From NCBI GenBank assembly GCA_964437245.1, contig CAYTGJ010000062.1, positions 1 through 24,526 on the forward strand: 24,526 nt of DNA, written 5' to 3'. The stretch comes from JANYCO01 sp964437245 (GTDB taxonomy: Bacteria; Bacteroidota; Bacteroidia; Cytophagales; Cytophagaceae). Each line of letters starts with the position of its first letter. The first letter of the stretch is position 1. The position numbers and the translations under genes are program-made. Below are positions 8,080 to 16,656 of the stretch, piece after piece. The notes beneath the pieces were generated by a model. It ran no database searches. It worked only from the letters and a program-made list of their open reading frames with translations, and had not been told where the DNA came from.

Positions 8080-10938
8080 ATGGGAAAAAGAAACTGGATT
8101 ATATTCTTCCTGCTATGGTTTTGGGGAGCTGGGTCGGTGGCTCAGCACAACAAAATCATGATAGGTTGTAAAGACTATTTTCTGAATGGTCCGAACGTGG
8201 CATGGAATAATTACGGTTGGGATTTCGGAGACAATTCGGTCGGTTACGGCGGAGGAAATGGATACAATGCCAGTTGGTGGGAGAATCACTTTACACAGCT
8301 TCAGAATTATGGAGCCAATTCGGCCCGTGTCTGGATTCATTGCAAAGCAGAATATAATCCCCTCTTTGACGTAAATGGCAACTGCACCGGACTGAACAAT
8401 AATTTCTTCAGCAATATGGACGATATGCTTGACCGGGCCAAAAATCATAACATCATGATTATTCTATGCCTGTTTGATTTCCACCTGGTGAGCATCAGTA
8501 ACCGCGAGCAGTTGGTGAAGGATCCCGGCAAGACCGATACTTATATTAATAATGCACTGATTCCCATGGTGCAGAGGTATGCGGATCAATGCAACCTCAT
8601 TGCGTATGAGATTTTCAACGAACCGGAATGGATCATGTCGGGAGTGCCGGGAGCCGGCAACTTCGGAGGCTCGATCACGGTTACAGAAATGCAGCGTTTT
8701 ATCGGGAAGTGTGCGGAGGCGGTACATACGCATTCTTCCAAGCTGGTCACCGTAGGGGCCGCCAGTCTTCGTTACAATTCAGATGTGTCCCCGGCGGCAG
8801 CTAATTATTGGAAAAACACCGCGCTTCAGGCCGCTTATAACAGTCCGGAAGCCTATCTGGATTTTTACCAGATCCATTATTATGACTGGATGCTGAACGA
8901 TGGAAATAACTGGGCTCCCTACAACAGGCCGGTTTCTTACTGGGGGCTTGACAAGCCGGTACTGATCGGCGAAACAGGGAATACAGGACATTATAATTAT
9001 CAGCAGCAGTTTGATCTCGGTTATGCCAATGGTTACGCCGGCGTGATGGTATGGGCTTCCGGCCCTAATACAGGCGGCGCTGCCAGCTGGGCTGATTTTA
9101 ATAATCAGATGAAAGCCTTCAGGGATGCTCGTCCTTCAGAGGTGGATTTCTCCTGTGCCGATGGAACCTGCTGTACAAAGCCTGACCTGGGGCCCGACAG
9201 AAGTACTTGCGGAGGAGGGATCAGTTTTCCTTACCAGCTTCATGCCAATGCAGGAAGTACAACGAATAAAACATATACATGGAAAAAGGATAATGTAGTG
9301 ATCGGAGGAGCGACTTCTCCGTCTTTCATGGCTTCTGTTCCCGGAACGTATGTTGTAGTAGTAGACTCCGGGCTTGTACAGCAGTGTACGGCGACGGATA
9401 CCATTGTGCTTTCCGATATACTGACTCCTCCTTCTCTGGGTCCTGATTTTACGCTGTGTCATCCGGCGTACCGGGATCTGGATGGAAATGATTATGGACT
9501 CACTCCTGTAACCTATACCTGGGCAAAAGATGGAAATCTGCTCAGTGATGAGACCGGAAGGTATTTGTCAATGGTGCGCACCGGTGGTACCTATTCTGTA
9601 TCAGTGGCCGCCTCAGGATGTCCGGAGGTGACTGGCTCTGTACAGGTCACTGCCGCTCCCGGATTAGCAGTACCTTCAGATGGTTGTCGTCTCGGAGCAG
9701 GCGTAGTGGATCTGTCTGTTTCCGGTACGGGAAGCTATCAGTGGTATGGAACGGCGGTCGGTACGGCAAGTTATATTACGTCCGGCCCTTCTTACAGTCC
9801 CTCGTTGCCCGCCAGTACGACAGTCACCTACTGGGTAGAGGATGCCTCTTCGGTAACAGGACAGGCCGGTCCTGTCAGCCAGATCGGAGGAGGATTCGGA
9901 CGAACGGCTCCGACCGACGATTACAGGTTTCGTGTCAATTTCAATACAGGAGCGCAGGATGTGACGATCCATTCTGTAAAAGTATGGGCATGGTTCAATA
10001 ATACTTCCACTACGTATTATGTAAACGTACGGATCCTTGATCAGTCCGGAGCTGTGATGAATACCGTGGATGTTCCGGTGACGAGTACTTCTGTCGGGTG
10101 GAATGCCAAAGTACTGCCGATCGGAGTGGTCATTCCTGCAAATGTGACCGGATGGAAGATGGATGCGAAAGGAACTACTTCTACTCCTTATTGTGACCTG
10201 TATTACGCACCTTCCGGAGCTTCTTATCCCTATAACGCAAGTCCTGTACCGGGGATGCTTACCATCACCGGACATGATGCCACCTGGGATCCTTCCGGAT
10301 ACTCTTATTTCTACGATTGGCAGATCTCTACCGGAGCTGCCTGCGAACGGGTGCCGGTCATTGCGACTACTACCGGATGTAGTTTTCCTGTTTCCGTAAG
10401 TTTATTACATTTTTCGGCTACTGCCGGAAGTAATAAAACTCTTCTCTCCTGGAGTACTGTTTCGGAATTCAATAACAACTATTTCGAGATAGAACGGTCC
10501 GAAGATCAGGCAACCTTTGCTACAATAGGAACAACGACAGGAAGCGGAAACAGTATCTCGGTAGTACATTATTCTTTCACAGATGAAAATCCGGTCAGCG
10601 GTATTTCTTATTACCGTTTGAAACAGGTGGACTGGAATGGGACTTATTCGTACTCCTCTGTGGTAGCAGTACATCATTCCAGTGTTACAGGGTTGACTAT
10701 TTATCCTCACCCTGTACAAAAAGGAGAAACCTCTTCCCTCGAATTTTTCCTTCCCGGAAATACAGCGGTACGTCTGGAGATTGCAGACCTGACGGGGACC
10801 AGCATTGCGGGCTACCGGCTGGAAGGAAAACAAGGCCGTAATGAATGGCCACTCCCTGCCGGTTTGACCGGTGGACTGTATTTTCTCACGCTCTCTTTTG
10901 ACCAGCAAAAAATCACACAAAAGATAGTGGTCTGGTAA
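8080..10938 (+). CDS. T9SS-secreted multidomain GH5 glycoside hydrolase
   Basis: 952 residues from the chosen ATG at 8080. An upstream ATG at 7972 would add 36 hydrophobic AT-rich residues before an otherwise ordinary signal peptide (MGKRNW..., cleavage near VAQ at residues 20-22), so 8080 is preferred. Residues about 25-355 are a clan GH-A/GH5-type barrel. The acid/base motif IFNEPEW gives Glu181, and LIGETG gives the nucleophile Glu298. Next come two Ig-like domains (about 367-445 and 450-525), a CHU_C-like Ig module ending in TYWVED (about 535-590), a beta-sandwich of unknown type (600-767), an FnIII-like module (LLSWSTVSE..., 768-867) and a T9SS type A sorting domain with GLYFLTL and a lysine near the end (868-952). 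It should be a secreted or surface-attached beta-glycanase (mannanase or cellulase type). Substrate is not certain. A 39-base gap to the next gene suggests co-transcription. Confidence 0.86.
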   Translation: MGKRNWIIFFLLWFWGAGSVAQHNKIMIGCKDYFLNGPNVAWNNYGWDFGDNSVGYGGGNGYNASWWENHFTQLQNYGANSARVWIHCKAEYNPLFDVNGNCTGLNNNFFSNMDDMLDRAKNHNIMIILCLFDFHLVSISNREQLVKDPGKTDTYINNALIPMVQRYADQCNLIAYEIFNEPEWIMSGVPGAGNFGGSITVTEMQRFIGKCAEAVHTHSSKLVTVGAASLRYNSDVSPAAANYWKNTALQAAYNSPEAYLDFYQIHYYDWMLNDGNNWAPYNRPVSYWGLDKPVLIGETGNTGHYNYQQQFDLGYANGYAGVMVWASGPNTGGAASWADFNNQMKAFRDARPSEVDFSCADGTCCTKPDLGPDRSTCGGGISFPYQLHANAGSTTNKTYTWKKDNVVIGGATSPSFMASVPGTYVVVVDSGLVQQCTATDTIVLSDILTPPSLGPDFTLCHPAYRDLDGNDYGLTPVTYTWAKDGNLLSDETGRYLSMVRTGGTYSVSVAASGCPEVTGSVQVTAAPGLAVPSDGCRLGAGVVDLSVSGTGSYQWYGTAVGTASYITSGPSYSPSLPASTTVTYWVEDASSVTGQAGPVSQIGGGFGRTAPTDDYRFRVNFNTGAQDVTIHSVKVWAWFNNTSTTYYVNVRILDQSGAVMNTVDVPVTSTSVGWNAKVLPIGVVIPANVTGWKMDAKGTTSTPYCDLYYAPSGASYPYNASPVPGMLTITGHDATWDPSGYSYFYDWQISTGAACERVPVIATTTGCSFPVSVSLLHFSATAGSNKTLLSWSTVSEFNNNYFEIERSEDQATFATIGTTTGSGNSISVVHYSFTDENPVSGISYYRLKQVDWNGTYSYSSVVAVHHSSVTGLTIYPHPVQKGETSSLEFFLPGNTAVRLEIADLTGTSIAGYRLEGKQGRNEWPLPAGLTGGLYFLTLSFDQQKITQKIVVW

Positions 10939-10977
10939 AGAACAATAATTAGATATCAACCCAACCTCAAATCCTAT

Positions 10978-13458
10978 ATGAAAAAGATCATTTCAGGAAT
11001 ACTGCTTTTATTGTCCACCACCGGGATTGCATTTGGCCAGTGCGCCAGTTCTACGGACGGACAAAACCTAATTGTCAACGGAGATTTCTCTTTGGGTAGC
11101 ACTGGCTTTACATCCGGATATGCTCCTCATTGTCTGAGCTGTGTCGGAGGAAGTTCGGGGTGCGACAACCGGGATGCACACTTCACAGGATACTCCAATG
11201 CCGGAGAATATTGTGTGACAAACGATGTATACAATAATTTTCACTGCTGTCTTCCGAATTTCAACGGAACGATCACACATACGTTTACCGATCATTCTCC
11301 TTCGGCAGACAACCTGGCGTTGTTTGTGGATGGAAACAGTGTGCCCGGAGTAGATATCTGGTGTCAGACCGTAAACGTCTTACCCGCTACCAATTATTAT
11401 TTTACAGCATTCATCGCTACGTTGTTTTATGACGGAGATCCGGACAAACTGGGAAAGATCCGTTTTAAGATTAACGGAGTGCAGGTAGGACCTACCATTA
11501 CATCTCCTACTACCAATGGTACCTGGAATTCGTATACCCAGGTATGGTCCTCGGGAGCAATGTCCGGTCCTATCAGTATTTGTATTACAAACGACAACAC
11601 GGCCGCTACCGGAAACGATTTCGTGATCGATGATATTGCCTTCACTTCCGGTTGTGCCTACGGGGCTCCGGGACCGGTTCCTCTCCTGAACGCCGGAGCT
11701 GCTTCTGTATCACTCTGCGGAAACCCGTCGGGAGTGACGCTCACTAGCGGAGTAACCGGTACAGCGCTTGAATTTGTATGGAGAGAGGGGGCATCCGTTA
11801 TTACAGGTGCTGGCGCAGACAGTTATGTAGCCACTACACCAGGAGTGTATACCGTCTGTACAAGAGAAACATTTCCTACAGCTTCCTGCTGGCGATCAGA
11901 TGAAATACTGGTGACCGATACCTATGGAGTGGATCTTGGATCAGATGCCTCGTTGTGCAGCCCTCCTTCGTTGACTTTGAATGCAGGCCATACAGGGACT
12001 GGTGTCACGTATGTGTGGACCAAAGACGGCGCAGTGATCCCCGGTGCGGTTTCACTCTCCTATACTGCCACGTCAGCAGGGGTATATGCGGTGGAGGTCA
12101 CAGATCCTCTATGCGGTACCCGGACAGATGAAATAACGATCAGCTCTAATATGACAGCAAGTCCAAACGACAATATTTTCTGTACAGTGCCTTCCGTAGT
12201 AGACCTTTCCGTTACGGCAGGAGCGGGGATTTTCAACTGGTACGATGTTCCTACAGGAGGAAGCATTCTGCCAGGAGGAAGCAATACCACTACGTTCACC
12301 ACACCTCCGATCTCTGTTACGACCACTTATTATGTAGAGGATGCTACGCTGACGGATTACAGTCATGTAGGACCTGACAATGATCATGACGGTTATGTAA
12401 ACGGAGGAGTGGATAGGAAAAACGATACCTATACCTCCGGTACACCTGCCTATATTGAATTTGAAACCTACAAGGATGGTTTAGGGATGAAAGAAATGAC
12501 GGTCAACGCTTATTGCGAAGGTGCTCCCTGCAACGGTTCTCTGAAAATCGCATTTTATACGACAGCAGGAGTCCTGGTGGCTGAAAGCGCTGACATCCCG
12601 ATCAACATTGTAGCGAACTACAGTTACGTGCCGGTCGTACTTCCTGTCAATGTAACGCTTGCCTCCATGGGGATTTACCGGGTATCGATCAAGGATGTGA
12701 CTCCTTCAAAACTTAAGTTTGGAGCCAACCGGTATCTTTCTCCTCCCTGTAATTTTAGTGCCTACAACGAAGCGGCCGGTACACTCTCGTTTCGCACAGC
12801 GCAGATCGAAAGCACCGGACATTGTGGCTGGCCCTATTTGTACGACTGGAAGATCGGTTCACCAGGAGGGTGTGGCAGAGTGCTGGTCAATGCGATCAGG
12901 GATTGTTCTTTACCGGTACAGTTTATGAGCTTTGAAGCGACCTTGTTGTCCGGAAGCACCGGATACCTGCACTGGATCACTTTAGAGGAAAAAGACACCG
13001 ATTATTTTCAGATCGAACGATCGGACGACGGGATTAATTTTTTTCCGGTAGGAACGATGAAAGCCGGAGGTAATTCTGATGCGCTCCTGGAATATTCGTT
13101 CTACGATCCCTCGCCGGTACAAGGCACTGTTTATTACCGGATCGCGGAGTATGACAAAGATGGGGAGGTGAGTTACTCTGTGATCAGGAGCCTGAAACCT
13201 TTCCAGGAAACTTCTTTTGAGATCAGACCGAATCCAGGGAAAGGTATTTATACATGGTCAGCCACCGTTTTGAAAGGGCAACCGGTTTCGCTAAGCGTTC
13301 TGAATGTATTGGGAGAAATCGTATACGAAAGGACGGAAGAAGCCCCGGCAGATTACTACACCCAGACCTTCAGCATAGAAGACAAAGCAGCAGGAATGTA
13401 CTATGTTTATCTGACAGTGCAGGATCAAAAGATCTGCAGGAAAATTATTAAACAGTAA
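10978..13458 (+). CDS. T9SS-secreted CBM-like/Ig-like multidomain protein, no catalytic domain seen
   Basis: 826 residues with a signal peptide ending near FGQ. Residues about 23-226 form a Cys-rich jelly-roll candidate, opening with LIVNGDF and closing with FVIDDIAF, the pattern of CBM4/9-like carbohydrate-binding domains. Then come two Ig-like domains (about 235-310 and 320-392) and a CHU_C-like Ig module ending in TYYVED (402-458). An acidic loop follows, with Asp467, Asp469, Asp471 and Asn475 in DNDHDGYVN, a probable calcium-binding loop. After that come a beta-sandwich (to about 640), an FnIII-like module (YLHWITLEE, 645-740) and a T9SS type A sorting domain starting with RPNPGKG (743-826). 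From the second Ig domain onward it parallels the upstream GH5 protein. It is probably an extracellular or surface polysaccharide-binding protein or adhesin that works beside that enzyme. Confidence 0.82.
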   Translation: MKKIISGILLLLSTTGIAFGQCASSTDGQNLIVNGDFSLGSTGFTSGYAPHCLSCVGGSSGCDNRDAHFTGYSNAGEYCVTNDVYNNFHCCLPNFNGTITHTFTDHSPSADNLALFVDGNSVPGVDIWCQTVNVLPATNYYFTAFIATLFYDGDPDKLGKIRFKINGVQVGPTITSPTTNGTWNSYTQVWSSGAMSGPISICITNDNTAATGNDFVIDDIAFTSGCAYGAPGPVPLLNAGAASVSLCGNPSGVTLTSGVTGTALEFVWREGASVITGAGADSYVATTPGVYTVCTRETFPTASCWRSDEILVTDTYGVDLGSDASLCSPPSLTLNAGHTGTGVTYVWTKDGAVIPGAVSLSYTATSAGVYAVEVTDPLCGTRTDEITISSNMTASPNDNIFCTVPSVVDLSVTAGAGIFNWYDVPTGGSILPGGSNTTTFTTPPISVTTTYYVEDATLTDYSHVGPDNDHDGYVNGGVDRKNDTYTSGTPAYIEFETYKDGLGMKEMTVNAYCEGAPCNGSLKIAFYTTAGVLVAESADIPINIVANYSYVPVVLPVNVTLASMGIYRVSIKDVTPSKLKFGANRYLSPPCNFSAYNEAAGTLSFRTAQIESTGHCGWPYLYDWKIGSPGGCGRVLVNAIRDCSLPVQFMSFEATLLSGSTGYLHWITLEEKDTDYFQIERSDDGINFFPVGTMKAGGNSDALLEYSFYDPSPVQGTVYYRIAEYDKDGEVSYSVIRSLKPFQETSFEIRPNPGKGIYTWSATVLKGQPVSLSVLNVLGEIVYERTEEAPADYYTQTFSIEDKAAGMYYVYLTVQDQKICRKIIKQ

Positions 13459-13470
13459 GAAGAATCCCAG

Positions 13471-13495
13471 GTTTGCCGTAAAAATTACGGCAAAC
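13471..13495. terminator. Hairpin at the convergent gene ends, possible terminator
   Basis: A perfect 11-bp stem, GTTTGCCGTAA with TTACGGCAAAC, closes on a 3-base AAA loop, 12 bases after the stop of the T9SS CBM-like gene. No T tract follows on either strand, so it is not a classical intrinsic terminator. Its position between two convergent genes still makes 3'-end formation or RNA protection the likeliest role. Confidence 0.6.
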
Positions 13496-13644
13496 TAATG
13501 TCAGAAGGATTTGAAAACGATACCAGATACCCGATCCAGGATGCTGGATAAATACTGGTGTGCTTGTCTTCTGATTATAGTCATCAACTTTATATATTAA
13601 ACGGTAAAGTTATTTTAGGACGAGACAGGTTATTCCTTCAGTTC

Positions 13645-15642
13645 TCAATTTTTTTTCAATGACTCGATCTCTTTCAGGTACTCTTGTTCTTTCCGTTCAA
13701 ATTCTTCCTGCGTAGCGACCAGCTCTTCCAGTTGCTGGCGCATTTCCTCTTCCTGCTCCCGCATCATCTCTTCTTTCTGGATCGACTGTTCCAGCATTTT
13801 TCTGGTCGTGTCGTTGAACATAACGTTGCTGAGTGTGGAAGCGATCTGGGCAATGAATTTATCCAGTACTTCCTGCTGCAGGGGTGTTAGCTCTTTGAAA
13901 GAAGCCATTTCAATTATTCCTACCAACTGATGATTGAAATGCAGCGGCTCCAGGATGATCACTTTGGGAGTGGCCTGGCCAAGACCGGAGGAAATCGCAA
14001 GATAGTTTTCAGGAACATCGTGTATTTTTACCCGCTCTTTGTCCTTCAGGCATTGTCCTAAAAGTCCTTCGCCTTCCTGTATCTCAAGTCCGGTCAGTCG
14101 TACTTCATCCAGTCCGTACCCGGCAGTGAGTTTCAGAAAGTTTTTCCCCGGAGGGATCAGGTAAAGGGCGATCAGCTTGAACCCGAAATATTGGGCCAGA
14201 AACTTTGTGATGTTTCGGTAAAGTTGTTCCGTATCGTTGAGGTATTGTGAAATGATATTGCTTAGTTCTGAAATACCCTCCGATACAAATTTTTCACGGG
14301 CGATCTGTTCTTCTACTTTAGTTTGCAGTGTTTTCCGGAGTTCCTCTGTTTGCAGATGTGTATGCTCCAGTTCGGCCAGCGATTTTTCCTGGCTTATGAC
14401 CAGGTCTTCCATCCGGATCTTGATCCGCTCGCTCATTGCCAGCGAGATGAAAAGCATCTGGAACGATTCGCCCAATAAGTGCATGTATACCGTGGCGATG
14501 GTATTCGGAAATAATCCGTTGATCGTTAGCTCACGGATCGTATAGCCGATGACAAGAGTACTCATCGCGATCGTGAAGTAGCGCAACTGGCGGTGTCCCT
14601 TGTAAAGAGCAATAACGGATACAAAGAGAATAAAAAGCCTGATCAGGATGTCCAGTATAAACGAAGGGAAAAGCGTGATGCCTGCCAGTCCCAGCAGAAG
14701 ATAGAAAAACCGTATCCCCAGTAATCCGAGTCCCCAATAAAAATACTTTTGTTCAGGATTAGTATCGCGCAGAAATTCATGGGCGAGCACGAGGGCAAGC
14801 CCGATCATAAAGAAAGAAGATACCTGGCTGAACATATTGTTGATCGAAGGAAGCTCAAACCAGATAAACTGAAACCCTAATCCGTCCTGCGAAGCACTGA
14901 ACAGCGCTGCTGTAAATACATAGAGTACATACATCAGGTAAATATTTGACCTTGTGGTAAAATACTGCATCAGGTTAAAAATGATCATGGACAATACCAG
15001 CCCGTAAAACAGGGCCAGGAAGAAGTATTCTTTCAGCGCATAGGAAATATAGGCCGGTACATGACGCACTACTCCGATGAACGAACTTTTATGCGCCGAT
15101 TTCAAACGGATATAAACCGTTTGTTCCTGATTATCCTGGAGAAACAGGTCAAATACAAAATTTTTATGTTTGTAAAGCCGGGAAGTAAAAGGCTTGCTGT
15201 CACCTCCGGAATAGCTCACGTATTTCCCGTTTTTATCCGGAGCATAAAAAAGTATTTCATCAATGGATTGATCATAGGCTTCAAATACCCATTGTCTCTG
15301 ATCCTGCGTAAGCTTTTTGATCTTTATTTTAGCCCAGTAAACAGCATTGTTTTTTTTCGTGACCGGAACGTCTAATTTATCTTCCCGGAAAAGAGCGTCA
15401 TGCCGGCCCGATAAAATTTCCTGAAACGTGAGCGTACCGTTCAGGTCTTCCAGGATTTCCAGGTTGGCTCCACGCCAGTAATGCAGTTCATCTATATCCT
15501 CGTCCGTAATAAGTACCGGGATACTTCCATAGGAATAAACATGCAGGAAAACCAAAAGTGAAAAAAGGCCGGTGGTCCTGGCCGGAAAAGTCCAGTGTAT
15601 GACACTGTACAACAATTGTTTTAAGATTTTTACCTGGTTCAT
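13645..15642 (-). CDS. 7TMR-DISM sensor with GAF domain and coiled coils
   Basis: 665 residues. An N-terminal hydrophobic segment (about 23-40) acts as signal or anchor. Residues about 45-190 form a periplasmic beta-rich domain of the 7TMR-DISM extracellular 2 type (LHYWRGANLEILED, VYWAKIKIK, WVFEAYD, VYIRLKS). Residues about 205-400 hold seven hydrophobic helices. A coiled coil (405-470) leads into a GAF domain (470-615; EGEGLLGQCL, VIILEPLHFN, LVGIIEMAS), and the protein ends in a highly charged coiled coil (615-665; EEEMRQQLEELVATQEE). No histidine kinase, GGDEF, adenylate cyclase or HTH domain is present, so it must signal through a partner. 7TMR-DISM proteins are thought to sense carbohydrates or other ligands, and here it lies between two glycan-degradation gene sets. 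It is divergent from the second operon across 1 kb and convergent with the T9SS pair. A link to their control is inference. Confidence 0.85.
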   Translation of the reverse strand: MNQVKILKQLLYSVIHWTFPARTTGLFSLLVFLHVYSYGSIPVLITDEDIDELHYWRGANLEILEDLNGTLTFQEILSGRHDALFREDKLDVPVTKKNNAVYWAKIKIKKLTQDQRQWVFEAYDQSIDEILFYAPDKNGKYVSYSGGDSKPFTSRLYKHKNFVFDLFLQDNQEQTVYIRLKSAHKSSFIGVVRHVPAYISYALKEYFFLALFYGLVLSMIIFNLMQYFTTRSNIYLMYVLYVFTAALFSASQDGLGFQFIWFELPSINNMFSQVSSFFMIGLALVLAHEFLRDTNPEQKYFYWGLGLLGIRFFYLLLGLAGITLFPSFILDILIRLFILFVSVIALYKGHRQLRYFTIAMSTLVIGYTIRELTINGLFPNTIATVYMHLLGESFQMLFISLAMSERIKIRMEDLVISQEKSLAELEHTHLQTEELRKTLQTKVEEQIAREKFVSEGISELSNIISQYLNDTEQLYRNITKFLAQYFGFKLIALYLIPPGKNFLKLTAGYGLDEVRLTGLEIQEGEGLLGQCLKDKERVKIHDVPENYLAISSGLGQATPKVIILEPLHFNHQLVGIIEMASFKELTPLQQEVLDKFIAQIASTLSNVMFNDTTRKMLEQSIQKEEMMREQEEEMRQQLEELVATQEEFERKEQEYLKEIESLKKN

Positions 15643-16297
15643 TCAGTAGTCCTCGTCAGTAAATTGTATTTAACCTAATATATTTATTAAAATTAGAAGT
15701 TCAAACTTCACTGGTCTTGATCTTTTCACAAAGTTTCAGGTAGCATTTTCTGTACTTGCATGCTTCTATAGCAGATCATGGCAAGCAGGGAAAAGGGCCT
15801 TTAATGCTGTGAGAGGATTTCCTTGAATTCCTCAGAAAGAGTTTTGTCTGAACTAACAGGAATAAAAACACTGTTTAAAAAGCATTGCAAAGGTAAAGGG
15901 TCTTTCGAAAAGTAATAATAATCAGACTCGTTTTTTTGTCCTGATTTTCTTTCCCAAATACATATGATTTCCAATTTTGAAGGCAGGGAAGCGGTATATA
16001 AAAAGGGTAAAATTCCTTTAAAGTGTACTTTAAGGGATCGTTGGGGAGAAAAGAGGAATAGCAGGTGCGTTTCCCAGGGGTTTATATTGATCCTCCGGCA
16101 CTCTTGTTAAATGATTGACTTTTATAAGTATACAAACGGTATAAAGCGAAGGTGTTTTCAGAAAATACTTATCGGAGCTTCTTCCCAAAAGAAAAAAGAA
16201 CCCATTCCGGATTGTTCATAAATTGGTAAATAAGGGCTATTGGTTTTTGTTTCTCAAAAAAGATTGCTAACATTGTAAGGTGCTTTTTATCAGTGTG

Positions 16298-16331
16298 TTG
16301 AATTTTTGTGACTTTTTTTGAGATAAATTTG
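16298..16331 (+). promoter_or_regulatory. Candidate Bacteroidota-type promoter
   Basis: TAAATTTG (16324-16331) is an exact match to the TAnnTTTG -7 element of the Bacteroidota housekeeping sigma factor. A TTG at 16298-16300 lies 23 bases upstream as a -33 element, at the long end of the accepted spacing. It is the only exact + strand match I found in the 1-kb spacer. It would give a 5' leader of about 320 bases before the first gene of the second operon. Confidence 0.3.
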
Positions 16332-16574
16332 TATGAAGTAAAGTTGAATAAATCTGTTTAGGGTTATACAGCTTGAAATTCTTTACGTATAAAAAACCAT
16401 TGATTGTTTTCAGAGTAAAATAACCTCTCGGATTGACAATAAAGAGAAGTGCGATTTAAAATGAAAAAGCCTTCTGTTTCGTATTTAGGCTTAAAAAACG
16501 AACTTTTTTTATTGTTTTCTAAACGTAAAATAGAGGGGATTATCAGGATTCGGGAGCTCTGTAAAATTTAAATA

Positions 16575-16600
16575 ATAATAAAAAAAATGTTTTTTATTAT
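16575..16600. repeat. A/T-only inverted repeat in the operon leader
   Basis: ATAATAAAAAA (16575-16585) pairs with TTTTTTATTAT (16590-16600) around a 4-base loop, 56 bases before the ATG at 16657. The stem is all A/T and therefore weak as RNA. It resembles, in composition and position upstream of a glycan-degradation gene, the inverted repeat at 7684-7720, but the sequences differ. Confidence 0.4.
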
Positions 16601-16656
16601 AAAAAAGAAATAAGTTTTCACATAGAACACATTCACATCATCTACAAAACTAATTT

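Larger units (their letters stand above)
15643..16656. other. 1-kb gene-less spacer upstream of the second operon
   Basis: I see no convincing coding frame on either strand; stops are frequent in all frames. The sequence is AT-rich, with several A- and T-runs and no recognisable tRNA, rRNA or insertion-sequence ends. It must contain the promoter of the sensor gene (- strand) and of the GH16/A2-B2-C2 operon (+ strand). One candidate promoter (16298-16331) and one A/T inverted repeat (16575-16600) are listed separately. A regulatory RNA or a long 5' leader is possible but I could not identify one. Confidence 0.6.

Noticed and set aside
13684..15375. Open frames on the + strand opposite the sensor gene
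   Set aside because: They are antisense shadows of a well-supported coding sequence and show no family features.
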